A stretch of DNA of 64,000 nt from Treponema sp. Lineage in GTDB: Bacteria; Spirochaetota; Spirochaetia; Treponematales; Treponemataceae. The stretch lies in assembly GCA_017940255.1 (NCBI GenBank), contig JAGAZB010000048.1, forward strand, positions 1-64,000, given 5' to 3'. The notes under the pieces were generated by a model. The model ran no database searches and had not been told where the DNA came from. It worked only from the letters and a program-made list of their open reading frames with translations. The stretch's first letter is position 1. Every line of letters starts with the position of its first letter. The position numbers and the translations under genes were made by a program. This document shows, piece after piece, positions 41,394 to 49,471 of the stretch.

Positions 41394-43013
41394 TTATAAA
41401 CTTATCCAGTCACGACCAATGTTTTCATATCGGAACCAGTCAAAATCAGCATAGAAATCTTTGTTCTCTGTTCCTGTGCCAGAAGTTGCAAAAACTCCCA
41501 CAACAGTACCAACAAAACCACCTGCCTTTTCCTGACTGAGTATACTTGCATCTACTTCATTTTTGAACATGTGCATGTTTCTTTCATCTGGTCCGTATTC
41601 AAAGAACAAGCTCTGTTTTTCTGCAACAACACGCAGGGTACAGAAAACATTTGTGCTTGAAGCACCTGTAAGAATATCTTCAGCAAGCACTTCTTCGTTT
41701 CCGTTAGAAACTTTGATAAGCTGAAGAACAACAAGTTTTCCTCGCAAAACCATCTGAAGTCTAAAATGGAATTTTTCATTCTGAAAACAAACAATTCCGC
41801 AGGCATCATTTTCATGAACAAAGTTTGTTTTTACTACGGTTGCGGCTTCAAAACTGAAGGCAGTCTGGCGGCGGACCACCATATGCACTTTGCCGTTTCC
41901 AGTTAGAGCCTCGCCTCCATAAATACGCAGCTGGCCAGAAGAATCTGTACAGTTTATGTATTCATCATTTCGCTCTCTAAGACTGAGCCAGTAAGAAGCA
42001 AGTTTATTTGTGTTGAAATCATCAATATTTGGGAAAGTGACTGCATCTGCATCTTCGTTTGCTCTCTGCACTACATGACCAGACAGACTATAGGCGTTTT
42101 CTATAAGTCCGGTTTCCCAGGAACAAACAGGCCAGCCGTCTTCCCATTTTACAGGAACAAAAAAGGTTTCGCGCCCCATATTGCAGAAGCGCTGCTCACC
42201 TTCTCCATAAGGGCGGGAAGCAAGACAGCACATCCACCATTTACCGCTGCTGGCCTGAACAAGGTCTCCGTGCCCTACATTGCGAACTCCGGCCGACTGC
42301 CCAAGATGACGGTGTGTTAAAATCGGATTAGATTTTTTTCCTTCCCACACACCATCAATTGTCTGGCAGCGGGCAACACAAACCGCATGGTCAGGACCGG
42401 TGCCGCCTTCTGCATGCAGCAAATAATAGGTTCCGTTGATTTTATAAATATGAGGACCTTCCGGCCAGACACAGTCGCGTAAAGCACCGCGCCAGATTCC
42501 TTTAGATTCCCCAATAAGTTCGCCATTTTCAAGATTTATCCGCTGAATCCAGATTTCCCAGTTTCCGTTATATTTAGGACCTTCTGGAGCAGGACGGGTT
42601 CCCACATACCAGGATGTACCATCATCATCAAAAAAGAGTGATGGATCAATGCCTTCTGCTCCTTTTACGGCAATAGGATTAGACCAGGGACCTTCCGGAT
42701 TGTCTGCAGTAACAAAAAAGTTCCCCAGTTTATCTACCTGTGTACAGATACAGTAGAACTTTTTATTGTAATAACGGATTGTTGGAGCAAAAAGCCCGCG
42801 AGAAACGCCCTGTCCTTCAAAATTAAGCTGTTCAGGACGGTCGATTATATTTCCAATCTGTTCCCATTTAATTCCGTTTTTACTTCTGAATATTGGAAGC
42901 CCCGGAACATAGGAAAAAGATGAACAAACTAAATAATACATTCCCTCTGCTTCGCAAATAGAAGGGTCGGGATAAAATCCTGCCAGGACAGGATTGATAA
43001 TACGTGAAGCCAT
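41394..43013 (-). CDS. GH43 family beta-xylosidase / alpha-L-arabinofuranosidase
   Basis: 539-residue glycoside hydrolase. The N-terminal five-bladed propeller has the three acidic catalytic residues in context: NPVLAGFYPDPS (base), EGIDPSLFFDDDG (pKa modulator) and WPEGPHIYKINGTYYL (acid). A C-terminal beta-sandwich (about 320-535) with FVHENDACGIVCFQNE matches the accessory domain of GH43 xylosidases. There is no signal peptide. A TACAAT box ends 7 nt before ATG 43013, with no Shine-Dalgarno sequence. It is the first gene of the two-gene operon with an esterase. Xylosidase versus arabinofuranosidase specificity cannot be settled here. Confidence 0.92.
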   Translation of the reverse strand: MASRIINPVLAGFYPDPSICEAEGMYYLVCSSFSYVPGLPIFRSKNGIKWEQIGNIIDRPEQLNFEGQGVSRGLFAPTIRYYNKKFYCICTQVDKLGNFFVTADNPEGPWSNPIAVKGAEGIDPSLFFDDDGTSWYVGTRPAPEGPKYNGNWEIWIQRINLENGELIGESKGIWRGALRDCVWPEGPHIYKINGTYYLLHAEGGTGPDHAVCVARCQTIDGVWEGKKSNPILTHRHLGQSAGVRNVGHGDLVQASSGKWWMCCLASRPYGEGEQRFCNMGRETFFVPVKWEDGWPVCSWETGLIENAYSLSGHVVQRANEDADAVTFPNIDDFNTNKLASYWLSLRERNDEYINCTDSSGQLRIYGGEALTGNGKVHMVVRRQTAFSFEAATVVKTNFVHENDACGIVCFQNEKFHFRLQMVLRGKLVVLQLIKVSNGNEEVLAEDILTGASSTNVFCTLRVVAEKQSLFFEYGPDERNMHMFKNEVDASILSQEKAGGFVGTVVGVFATSGTGTENKDFYADFDWFRYENIGRDWISL

Positions 43014-43094
43014 GGTGAATATTGTACTACCAAAAGGCGTTTTTTTAAACTGATTTTTTGACTACTGTAATTATAATTTACATTGTTAGAAAAA

Positions 43095-43260
43095 TAAAAG
43101 GGCTTCCGCTCTGCATCTTTGAAAAAGCGCACAGTGCAAGCCACATAAAAAAAAGCCGTACGCTGTGCGAGCTTGAAAAACGCACAGCTGCAATCCACAG
43201 GGCTGAACGCCCAGGATTGCAAGTGCATTTTCAATCTCGCTCCGCTTCCGGCTTTTTTTT
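43095..43260. repeat. Nested palindromic repeat, core type B, with a partial tandem copy
   Basis: The outer arms AAAAAAAAGCCG (43147-43158) and CGGCTTTTTTTT (43249-43260) pair perfectly. The inner arms TTGAAAAACGCAC..GCAATCC and GGATTGC..GTGCATTTTCAA pair. A partial copy precedes it (GGGCTTCCGCTCTGC, TTTGAAAAAGCGCAC..GTGCAAGCC, 43102-43143). The inner sequence is related to 26134-26213. The arms with T- and A-runs make it a likely terminator for the divergent or convergent genes beside it. Confidence 0.8.
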
Positions 43261-43281
43261 CCTTAATAATCAACCAGCTGA

Positions 43282-44112
43282 TTACAACTGGCCGCCTTCT
43301 ACTACAAGAGAGTCGGCGTCTGAGTTTGGACCGTATACGGCACGCAAGGTTGCTTCGTAGTCGGCATGGAAGAATTTTTCGCCGGCCAAAGACTTAATTT
43401 CTTCGTTGAGCCAGTTCAAGAGAGATTCATTTCCCTTTGTAACGGCTGGAGCAATTGTATCAAGGCTTCCAAGAGATTCAATTCCAACTGTGAAGCCTGG
43501 ATTTTCGATTGCCCATGCAAGAACTTCTGTGTTATCAGTTGAAAGTCCAACTCCACGACCATCCAATAAAGCATTGTAAGCTTCTGAGTACTGGTCGAAC
43601 TTCAAAAGATTTACCTGTGGATAGTTTTCTGTAAAGAAAGTTTCTGCTGTTGTTCCCTTTGAAACAATCAGAGTTTTTCCGTTCAAATCTTCCGGCTTTG
43701 TAATAAGGTCTTTATCGTTAGAAACAACGCCAAGAGCGCACTTCATGTAAGGAAGAGCAAAATCAACCTTTTCTGCGCGAGCAGGAGTTACTGTAAAGTT
43801 TGCAAGAACCAGGTCTACCTTACCAGTTTCCAAAACCTCTACGCGGGCAGCAGCTTCTACAGGAACATACTTTACTTTTACGCCCAGGTCTTTTGCAATG
43901 CGGTCTCCAAAGTATACATCGTATCCCTGGTACTTGCCGTATTCATCAACATAACCAAATGGTTTTTTATCGCTGAAAACAGCAATTTTGATTGTCTTGC
44001 TTTTCTTAATCTGTTCCACAGTACGGAACTTTGGTTTAGCAGCAAGCGGACTAGCGGCAAGCACAAGAGCCAAAGCCGCAATAATTTTTACTCCAGATTT
44101 TTTCATATTCAT
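43282..44112 (-). CDS. Amino-acid ABC transporter substrate-binding protein
   Basis: 276-residue periplasmic binding protein of the polar amino-acid family (SBP_bac_3, PEB1/CjaA-like). The signal peptide is VKIIAALALVLAASPLAA. Ligand-binding segments include FSDKKPFGYVDEYGKYQGYD, LVLANFTVTPARAEKVDFA (with the conserved Arg-Ala-Glu) and LIVSKGTTAETFF. GTGAGG lies before the ATG. There is no permease or ATPase next to it; the matching ABC genes (permease, permease, ATPase) without a binding protein are at 53119-55221, and the two sets probably work together. Confidence 0.9.
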   Translation of the reverse strand: MNMKKSGVKIIAALALVLAASPLAAKPKFRTVEQIKKSKTIKIAVFSDKKPFGYVDEYGKYQGYDVYFGDRIAKDLGVKVKYVPVEAAARVEVLETGKVDLVLANFTVTPARAEKVDFALPYMKCALGVVSNDKDLITKPEDLNGKTLIVSKGTTAETFFTENYPQVNLLKFDQYSEAYNALLDGRGVGLSTDNTEVLAWAIENPGFTVGIESLGSLDTIAPAVTKGNESLLNWLNEEIKSLAGEKFFHADYEATLRAVYGPNSDADSLVVEGGQL

Positions 44113-44194
44113 ACCTCACAATTTTTTTAAGATTTATTCACGTGATGAGGTATTTATAGCATGTAATTACCTACTAAGTCAATGGGTAATAATA

Positions 44195-44243
44195 GCAAAT
44201 GCGTTAAAAAAAAATGCGATTAGCATTTTTTTAGCATTTACCT
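44195..44243. repeat. Third copy of the hairpin core found in the NUDIX gene
   Basis: GCGTTAAAAAAAAATGCG, ATTAGCATTTTTTTAGC and ATTTACC reproduce the core at 1432-1474 and 28465-28508. It lies between the histidine-kinase stop and the binding-protein gene and can act as a terminator. Confidence 0.75.
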
Positions 44244-44260
44244 ACCTGCTCGAAAATCCG

Positions 44261-45313
44261 TTAAAATGTGAAGTAAAATTCACTGCCCTTTCCTTCCTGA
44301 CTTTCTACGCCAATTTTACCGCCACAAATTGCTGCAACTCTAGCTGCAAGGGCAAGCCCCAGTCCATTTCCCTGAGTAGCATGGCTTGTATCACCCTGAA
44401 AGAATTTTTCAAATACCCTTTTTTTTGTTTGGGGATTCATTCCGCAGCCGCTGTCCTTTACAGATATTTTTATTTTCTTTTCTCCACCTTCGTTCTCAAC
44501 CTCTTCAAGCTTTATCAAAATCCGCCCGCCTTCCGGCGTAAATTTAATGGCGTTGGAAATAAAATTATTCCAGACCAGGCTTAAAAGCTCTCCATCTGTG
44601 GTGACCATAATTCCATCTGCAATATCTGCTTCAAGCTCTAGATTTTTTTCACTCCAGGCATCTTCAAAAGTCAGAATGCTTTCCCGCAGATATTCCCCAA
44701 TATCATAATGAGCAACCTTTGGATAAATCTGCTGATTTTCAAGCTTATTCAGTTTTAAAATATTGGTAACAAGTGCTGTAAGGCGGCGGCAGTTTGAAGA
44801 TACTGCCTTTGCATATTCCAGACGGCTTTTTTCATCAAGATCAGGAGCCTGGAGCATGGTTGCATAATTCTGCATTACGGCCAGAGGAGTTTTTAACTCA
44901 TGTGAAACATTAGAAATAAAATCGGTTTTTAGAGTTTCAATTCCATTCAAATCCTTAATCATCTTGTTTAAATCAAGAATCATAATATCAAGATAATCGT
45001 ATTTTTCTGGAGGATTGATTGTAGGAATCTGAATTGTAAAATTTCCCTGAGAAACCTTTTCTGTTGCCTTCGAAATTTCCTGTAGGGGGATTTCGTATGT
45101 CTTGTGAATTTTATGTCTTACATATAGAACAATAAGAGCAGAAATTATAATCCAGTAAAAAAGAATCAAATGAACTGTAATAATTGCCGGCCAAAAACAC
45201 TTTAGGCTTAAAAGAATAAGTCCAACATTTACACCCGCCGTAAGAAGCAGCATTCCAAAAACTGTCCAGAAAAGGCTGGCCGGGAAGCGACTTTGTTTCA
45301 CTTTGTCACTCAT
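44261..45313 (-). CDS. Sensor histidine kinase
   Basis: 350-residue membrane kinase. Two N-terminal helices (about 12-65) lie close together with almost no periplasmic loop, so it probably senses within the membrane. HAMP (about 65-120) precedes HisKA with FISNVSHELKTPLAVMQNYA (phospho-accepting His), followed by HATPase_c with NFISNAIKFTPEGG, VKDSGCGM and TQGNGLGLALAARV. It is cotranscribed with, and overlaps by 4 nt, the response regulator gene upstream. Confidence 0.94.
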   Translation of the reverse strand: MSDKVKQSRFPASLFWTVFGMLLLTAGVNVGLILLSLKCFWPAIITVHLILFYWIIISALIVLYVRHKIHKTYEIPLQEISKATEKVSQGNFTIQIPTINPPEKYDYLDIMILDLNKMIKDLNGIETLKTDFISNVSHELKTPLAVMQNYATMLQAPDLDEKSRLEYAKAVSSNCRRLTALVTNILKLNKLENQQIYPKVAHYDIGEYLRESILTFEDAWSEKNLELEADIADGIMVTTDGELLSLVWNNFISNAIKFTPEGGRILIKLEEVENEGGEKKIKISVKDSGCGMNPQTKKRVFEKFFQGDTSHATQGNGLGLALAARVAAICGGKIGVESQEGKGSEFYFTF

Positions 45314-45996
45314 CTTATTACCGCCTTGTAGCCCAAACCGTGCACAGTAACAATTTCAAAACCACTGCATTCAGAAAGCTTTTCCCTCAATTTTGTGATG
45401 TAAACATCCACCGCTCTGGGTGTTGCATTGCTGTCTGCATCCCAGAATTCGTCCATCAGCTGAACACGGGTAAAAGTTTTATTGGGGTAAGAAAGAAGTT
45501 TATAGGTAAGGTTGAATTCTCTGGCGGTAAGCGGGATTTCGGCAGAATCCCCTCCTTCCACGCAATTACTTGCTGTTACCGCATCTGCATCCAAGGTTAG
45601 GGAGCCCACGGTTAGTTTTTTGCTCTGAGCAATATTTGCCCGCCTTAAAATTGCAGAAATGCGCAAAAGCAGTTCATCCAAATCCACAGGCTTTACAAGA
45701 TAGTCATCGATTCCTGCCGCAAAGCCCTTTTGCTTGGAAGCAAAATCATCCCGAGCCGTCATAAAAATAATTGGAATAGTCTGATTTACCTTGCGCACCG
45801 TTTGGGCAAATTCAAAACCGTCTATCTGAGGCATCATGATATCTGAAATTATCAGGTCAAAAAGAGTGTTGTACATTGCATTGTAGGCATCGTTTGCAAG
45901 GGAGCAGCCAGTTACTTCAAATCCGTTCTTTCGCAAAAATGAACAGAGTGTAAAGTTCAGTCCTGCATCATCTTCAACAACCAGAATCTTAATCAT
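45310..45996 (-). CDS. OmpR/PhoB-family response regulator
   Basis: 228-residue regulator. The receiver domain has the acidic pair VVEDD, phospho-acceptor Asp in DLIISDIMMPQIDG, Thr in FMTAR and Lys in YLVKPVD. The C-terminal winged helix is of OmpR type (LTAREFNLTYKLLSYPNKTFTRVQLMDEFW, RAVDVYITKLREKL). TGC-TATAAT (46003-46011 on the minus strand) ends 6 nt before the ATG, with no Shine-Dalgarno sequence. It is divergent from the efflux operon at 46187, whose promoter has four tandem 11-bp repeats, the usual binding pattern of this family. Confidence 0.95.
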   Translation of the reverse strand: MIKILVVEDDAGLNFTLCSFLRKNGFEVTGCSLANDAYNAMYNTLFDLIISDIMMPQIDGFEFAQTVRKVNQTIPIIFMTARDDFASKQKGFAAGIDDYLVKPVDLDELLLRISAILRRANIAQSKKLTVGSLTLDADAVTASNCVEGGDSAEIPLTAREFNLTYKLLSYPNKTFTRVQLMDEFWDADSNATPRAVDVYITKLREKLSECSGFEIVTVHGLGYKAVIR

Positions 45997-46069
45997 AAAA
46001 AAATTATAGCACGTTGAAACCCGCTTCGCTCAAAAAAAGTCAAAAATTCCTGCAAAATCCCGAATTTTT

Positions 46070-46121
46070 AATATTTCAGCAACATTTCGCAAACATTTTA
46101 GAAATATAGGGAAAGTATATT
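46070..46121 (+). promoter_or_regulatory. Four 11-bp tandem repeats and promoter of the second efflux operon
   Basis: AATATTTCAGC (46070), AACATTTCGCA (46081), AACATTTTAGA (46092) and AATATAGGGAA (46103) are consecutive 11-mers with the AAyATTT core decaying in the fourth. TATATT (46116-46121) is a plausible -10; the third repeat then occupies the -35 position. This is the layout of OmpR/PhoB-type activation. Confidence 0.7.
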
Positions 46122-46186
46122 TTTGTCAGAAATCAGGCGAAGGCCCGGCGGATGCTGGCAGTCGCAAAAAAAAACAGGAGAAAAAT

Positions 46187-47221
46187 ATGACAACCAATAA
46201 CGGAAAAACAATTTACCTTGTAACTGGAGCTGCAGGCTTTTTAGGCGGAACAATCTGCCGTCAGCTTATAGACCGGGGAGAAAAAGTAAGAGCCTTTGTA
46301 CTTCCAAATGATCCGGCAGAAAAATACGTTCCTGGCGAAGCAGAAATTGTACGCGGAGACCTTACAGACCTTTCTTCGCTGGAAGAATTTTTTACCGTGC
46401 CGGAAGGTTTTGAGACAATCGTAATGCATATTGCAAGCATTGTTACTGTAAATCCAGCTTTCAACCAAAAGGTTATTGATGTAAATGTTGGCGGAACAAA
46501 AAATATAATAGAACTTTGCAGAAAACACAGGGAATGTAAAAAGCTTGTTTATTGTTCCAGCACAGGGGCAATTCCAGAGCTTCCAAAGGGAGAGAAAATT
46601 GGTGAAGTACAAAGCTTTGATCCTTCAAAGGTTTTGGGCTGCTACAGTCAGTCAAAGGCTCAGGCAACTCAGCTTGTTCTGGATGCCGCAAATGCAGAAG
46701 GAGAAGAAAGAATAAATGCCTGTGTAATTCATCCAAGCGGAATTATGGGACCGGAGGATTTTGCAGTAGGCGAAACAACTAAAGTTTTAATTCAGATTAT
46801 CAATGGAGAAATGCCGGCCGGAATTGACGGAAGCTTTAATCTTTGTGATGTTCGCGACCTTGCAGCAGGAGCCATTGCCGCCGCAGACAAAGGCAAGAGA
46901 GGTCAGTGTTATATTCTTGGAAATGACCAGGTTTCTTTCCGCGATTTCAGCCGCCTTGTAAGTGAAGAAGCCCATTGTAAAAAAATGAAGACTTTTATCC
47001 CGGTAAAAATGGCCAGTTTGATTGCAAAAATTATGGAAAAGCAGGCAGCCCGCAAAGGAAAACGTCCGCTTATGACAACCTTTGCCGTTTATAACCTTGC
47101 CCGCAACAACGATTTTGATTCAAGCAAAGCCCGCCGTGAACTTGGTTACACAACCCGCAGTTACCGCGAAACTATGCATGATGAAATTGAATGGCTCAAA
47201 GCCACAGGAAAAATAGCCTAG
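46187..47221 (+). CDS. NAD-dependent epimerase/reductase (extended SDR)
   Basis: 344-residue Rossmann-fold protein. The N-terminal nucleotide site is YLVTGAAGFLGGTICRQLI (GxxGxxG), and HIASIVTVNP and the catalytic YSQSK (Tyr and Lys) are present. It is of the dihydroflavonol-reductase/3-beta-HSD-like type; the substrate is unknown. AGGAG lies before the ATG. It is the first gene of the efflux operon downstream of the RR-box-like repeats; the TolC start is 10 bp after its stop. A reductase leading an efflux operon suggests modification of the exported compound, which is inference only. Confidence 0.88.
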   Translation: MTTNNGKTIYLVTGAAGFLGGTICRQLIDRGEKVRAFVLPNDPAEKYVPGEAEIVRGDLTDLSSLEEFFTVPEGFETIVMHIASIVTVNPAFNQKVIDVNVGGTKNIIELCRKHRECKKLVYCSSTGAIPELPKGEKIGEVQSFDPSKVLGCYSQSKAQATQLVLDAANAEGEERINACVIHPSGIMGPEDFAVGETTKVLIQIINGEMPAGIDGSFNLCDVRDLAAGAIAAADKGKRGQCYILGNDQVSFRDFSRLVSEEAHCKKMKTFIPVKMASLIAKIMEKQAARKGKRPLMTTFAVYNLARNNDFDSSKARRELGYTTRSYRETMHDEIEWLKATGKIA

Positions 47222-47230
47222 GAGTTGTTT

Positions 47231-48499
47231 ATGAAGAAATTGATTTTTGCAATGTCTTTTATTTTTGAAGGCTTGCTTTTTGCTTCAACACTAACAATAG
47301 ACGATGCGGTTTCCTACGCACTGCAAAACAGCTACACAGTGCGTACCGCTGCAGTAGACCTTGAAAGTAAGGGAGACACGGCAAATCATATTCTAAACTC
47401 CTTGTTTCCAAGCCTTCAAGCCAGTGGCACAATCTCCCGTGCCACTCAAAGCGAAAGCTGGAATGCAATGGGGAATCTTTCTTTAGGGCTGAATTACAAT
47501 GGTTCTCTTATCACAGATATACGAAAAGCCCGGGAAGATTACCAGGCCGGCCAGATTTCCTTTGATCAGACAAAACGCAAGGTTGAAAGGGATATAAAGA
47601 AACTATTTTATGCAATGCTGCTTTCACAAAAGAATCTGGAAAACAACCTGCTAAGTCTGGAAAATACCCGTGAAAGAGCAGTATTAGCAGAAAAATCTTT
47701 TAATAACGGATATATAACACGCCAGGATTTTTTACAGACACAGGTTTCTTATCAGAATATGAAGCGTGATATTGAAAAAGAAGAATTAGCTTTTGGACAG
47801 CAAATGGATCAGTTTGTTATGCTTCTGGGAATGCCGGCAGGAAGCAAGGTAATACTGGAAGGTGATTTGAATTCAAAGATTATTGATTTTGATGAATACG
47901 AACTTTTACAAAAATATGGACCTACAAATAGCGAATACGTACTGTCTGGAATAAAGCTTGATTCAATAAATCAGCAGATTACAGGACTTCAGTTAAAATC
48001 CTTTACTCCTACTTTTTCACTAAATTATTCCATGAAGCCAACTATAAATGATTTTAATTCAAACTGGTTCAACGCTTCAAACTGGACAGATACAGGCAAT
48101 TTAAATTTTACTGTTGCCTGGGATTTAAGCGCACTTTTTCCCTGGTCAAACAACCGCATTCAATACCGAAGCCTGCAAAGAGAAAAAGCAAAGCTAGAAA
48201 TTGCACGAGAAGAAATTACTTCCCAGCTATGGACTGAAATAAAAAAGACTATGGATAACATTTCTAGTGCAAAGGCTGCAATTGCAGCAAGCGAAAGTCT
48301 GATAAATCAGGCTCAGCAGGCATATAACCTTACAGAAGAATCATACAGAAACGGCCGTTCAGATTTTCTCACTGTAAAAGATTCTGAAGCCCAATTAAAC
48401 AAAACAAAACTTGCTTATCAATCTGATTTATATACATATATTTCGAGCATGATAGACCTTGAATATCTTTTAGCCCTGCCAGAAAACTGGGCCGAGTAA
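47231..48499 (+). CDS. TolC-family outer-membrane efflux channel (second system)
   Basis: 422-residue channel protein. The signal peptide is MKKLIFAMSFIFEGLLFAS; two long helical repeats follow with the OEP signatures YNGSLITDIRKAREDYQAG and YRNGRSDFLTVKDSEAQLN. Start ATG 47231 is chosen because AGGAG (47220-47224) lies 6 nt upstream; a TTG two codons earlier is not supported. It is followed by its adaptor gene. Confidence 0.92.
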   Translation: MKKLIFAMSFIFEGLLFASTLTIDDAVSYALQNSYTVRTAAVDLESKGDTANHILNSLFPSLQASGTISRATQSESWNAMGNLSLGLNYNGSLITDIRKAREDYQAGQISFDQTKRKVERDIKKLFYAMLLSQKNLENNLLSLENTRERAVLAEKSFNNGYITRQDFLQTQVSYQNMKRDIEKEELAFGQQMDQFVMLLGMPAGSKVILEGDLNSKIIDFDEYELLQKYGPTNSEYVLSGIKLDSINQQITGLQLKSFTPTFSLNYSMKPTINDFNSNWFNASNWTDTGNLNFTVAWDLSALFPWSNNRIQYRSLQREKAKLEIAREEITSQLWTEIKKTMDNISSAKAAIAASESLINQAQQAYNLTEESYRNGRSDFLTVKDSEAQLNKTKLAYQSDLYTYISSMIDLEYLLALPENWAE

Positions 48500-48531
48500 T
48501 AACAATAAAACCTAATATCAGGAGATGCAAC

Positions 48532-49437
48532 ATGAAACAAATTAAGACAATTACAGCAATAATTATGATTACAAGCATGTTTTTTTCTTGCAGTGGAAAG
48601 AAGTCTGCAAAAAATGGTGATGAAAACAAGAACGAAGAAAGAAGTGTTACTGTAAACACCTGGAAGATCAAAAATACTTCACTTTCGGATTATATAGAAT
48701 TCAGTGGCGAAGTTCTTGCACGAAACAGTGTAGATATGTATTCCACAGTCAGCGGAAAAATAACCCGCCTTTTTGTAAAAGTGGGCGATAAAGTAAGCGC
48801 AAATCAGATTATTGCTGAAGTAGATTCCAGCAGACCCGGCGCTGTATATTCAGCAAGTCCAGTTCGGTCTTCTATTGCCGGCACTGTAGTTGCCCTTCCT
48901 GCCAGAATTGGTGCTCAGGTAAGCACATCTTCTGTTCTTGCACGAATAGGACAGATTGAAAACCTGGAAATTCACATGGAAGTTCCAGAACGTTTTTCTT
49001 CACTTTTAAAAATGGAGCAGCAGGCACTTATTACTCTTCCAGCATATTCAGAAGAAGTTCTTTCTGCAAAAGTTACGGAAATCAGCCCGGTAATTGATTC
49101 AGGCAGCAGGAGTACAAACGTAATTCTAACTTTCACGTCTGAAAATGCAGAAAAGTTTGCAAAAGCCGGAATGAGTGCAAGAGTTCACCTGATAACTGAA
49201 AAACTTGAAAACATCATTGCAATTCCTTCTAAAACATTAATTTATGATGAGGATAAAAGTTATGTTTATATAGCAGAAGGACAAAGAGCAGCCAGAATTG
49301 CAGTAGAAACAGGTCTTAAAGTAGATGGCCTTATTGAAATTAGAAAGGGACTAACAGAGGGAGACCTTCTTGTTGTAAAAGGTCAGAGCCTTATTGCAGA
49401 CGGGCAGCTTATAAATGCCATAGAAACAGGCTTGTAA
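48532..49437 (+). CDS. RND membrane fusion lipoprotein (second system)
   Basis: 301-residue periplasmic adaptor with a lipoprotein signal (TSMFFSC, Cys 20). The lipoyl part is SGKITRLFVKVGDKVSANQIIAEVDSS, followed by AGTVVALPARIGAQV and a beta-barrel (ALITLPAYSEEVLSAKVTEI). The coiled-coil hairpin is very short, as in the first adaptor of this window. AGGAG lies before the ATG. It links the RND gene at 49472 with the TolC gene at 47231. Confidence 0.93.
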   Translation: MKQIKTITAIIMITSMFFSCSGKKSAKNGDENKNEERSVTVNTWKIKNTSLSDYIEFSGEVLARNSVDMYSTVSGKITRLFVKVGDKVSANQIIAEVDSSRPGAVYSASPVRSSIAGTVVALPARIGAQVSTSSVLARIGQIENLEIHMEVPERFSSLLKMEQQALITLPAYSEEVLSAKVTEISPVIDSGSRSTNVILTFTSENAEKFAKAGMSARVHLITEKLENIIAIPSKTLIYDEDKSYVYIAEGQRAARIAVETGLKVDGLIEIRKGLTEGDLLVVKGQSLIADGQLINAIETGL

Positions 49438-49471
49438 CCCTAAAAATTATAAACACAAAGAGGAGGCGAAT

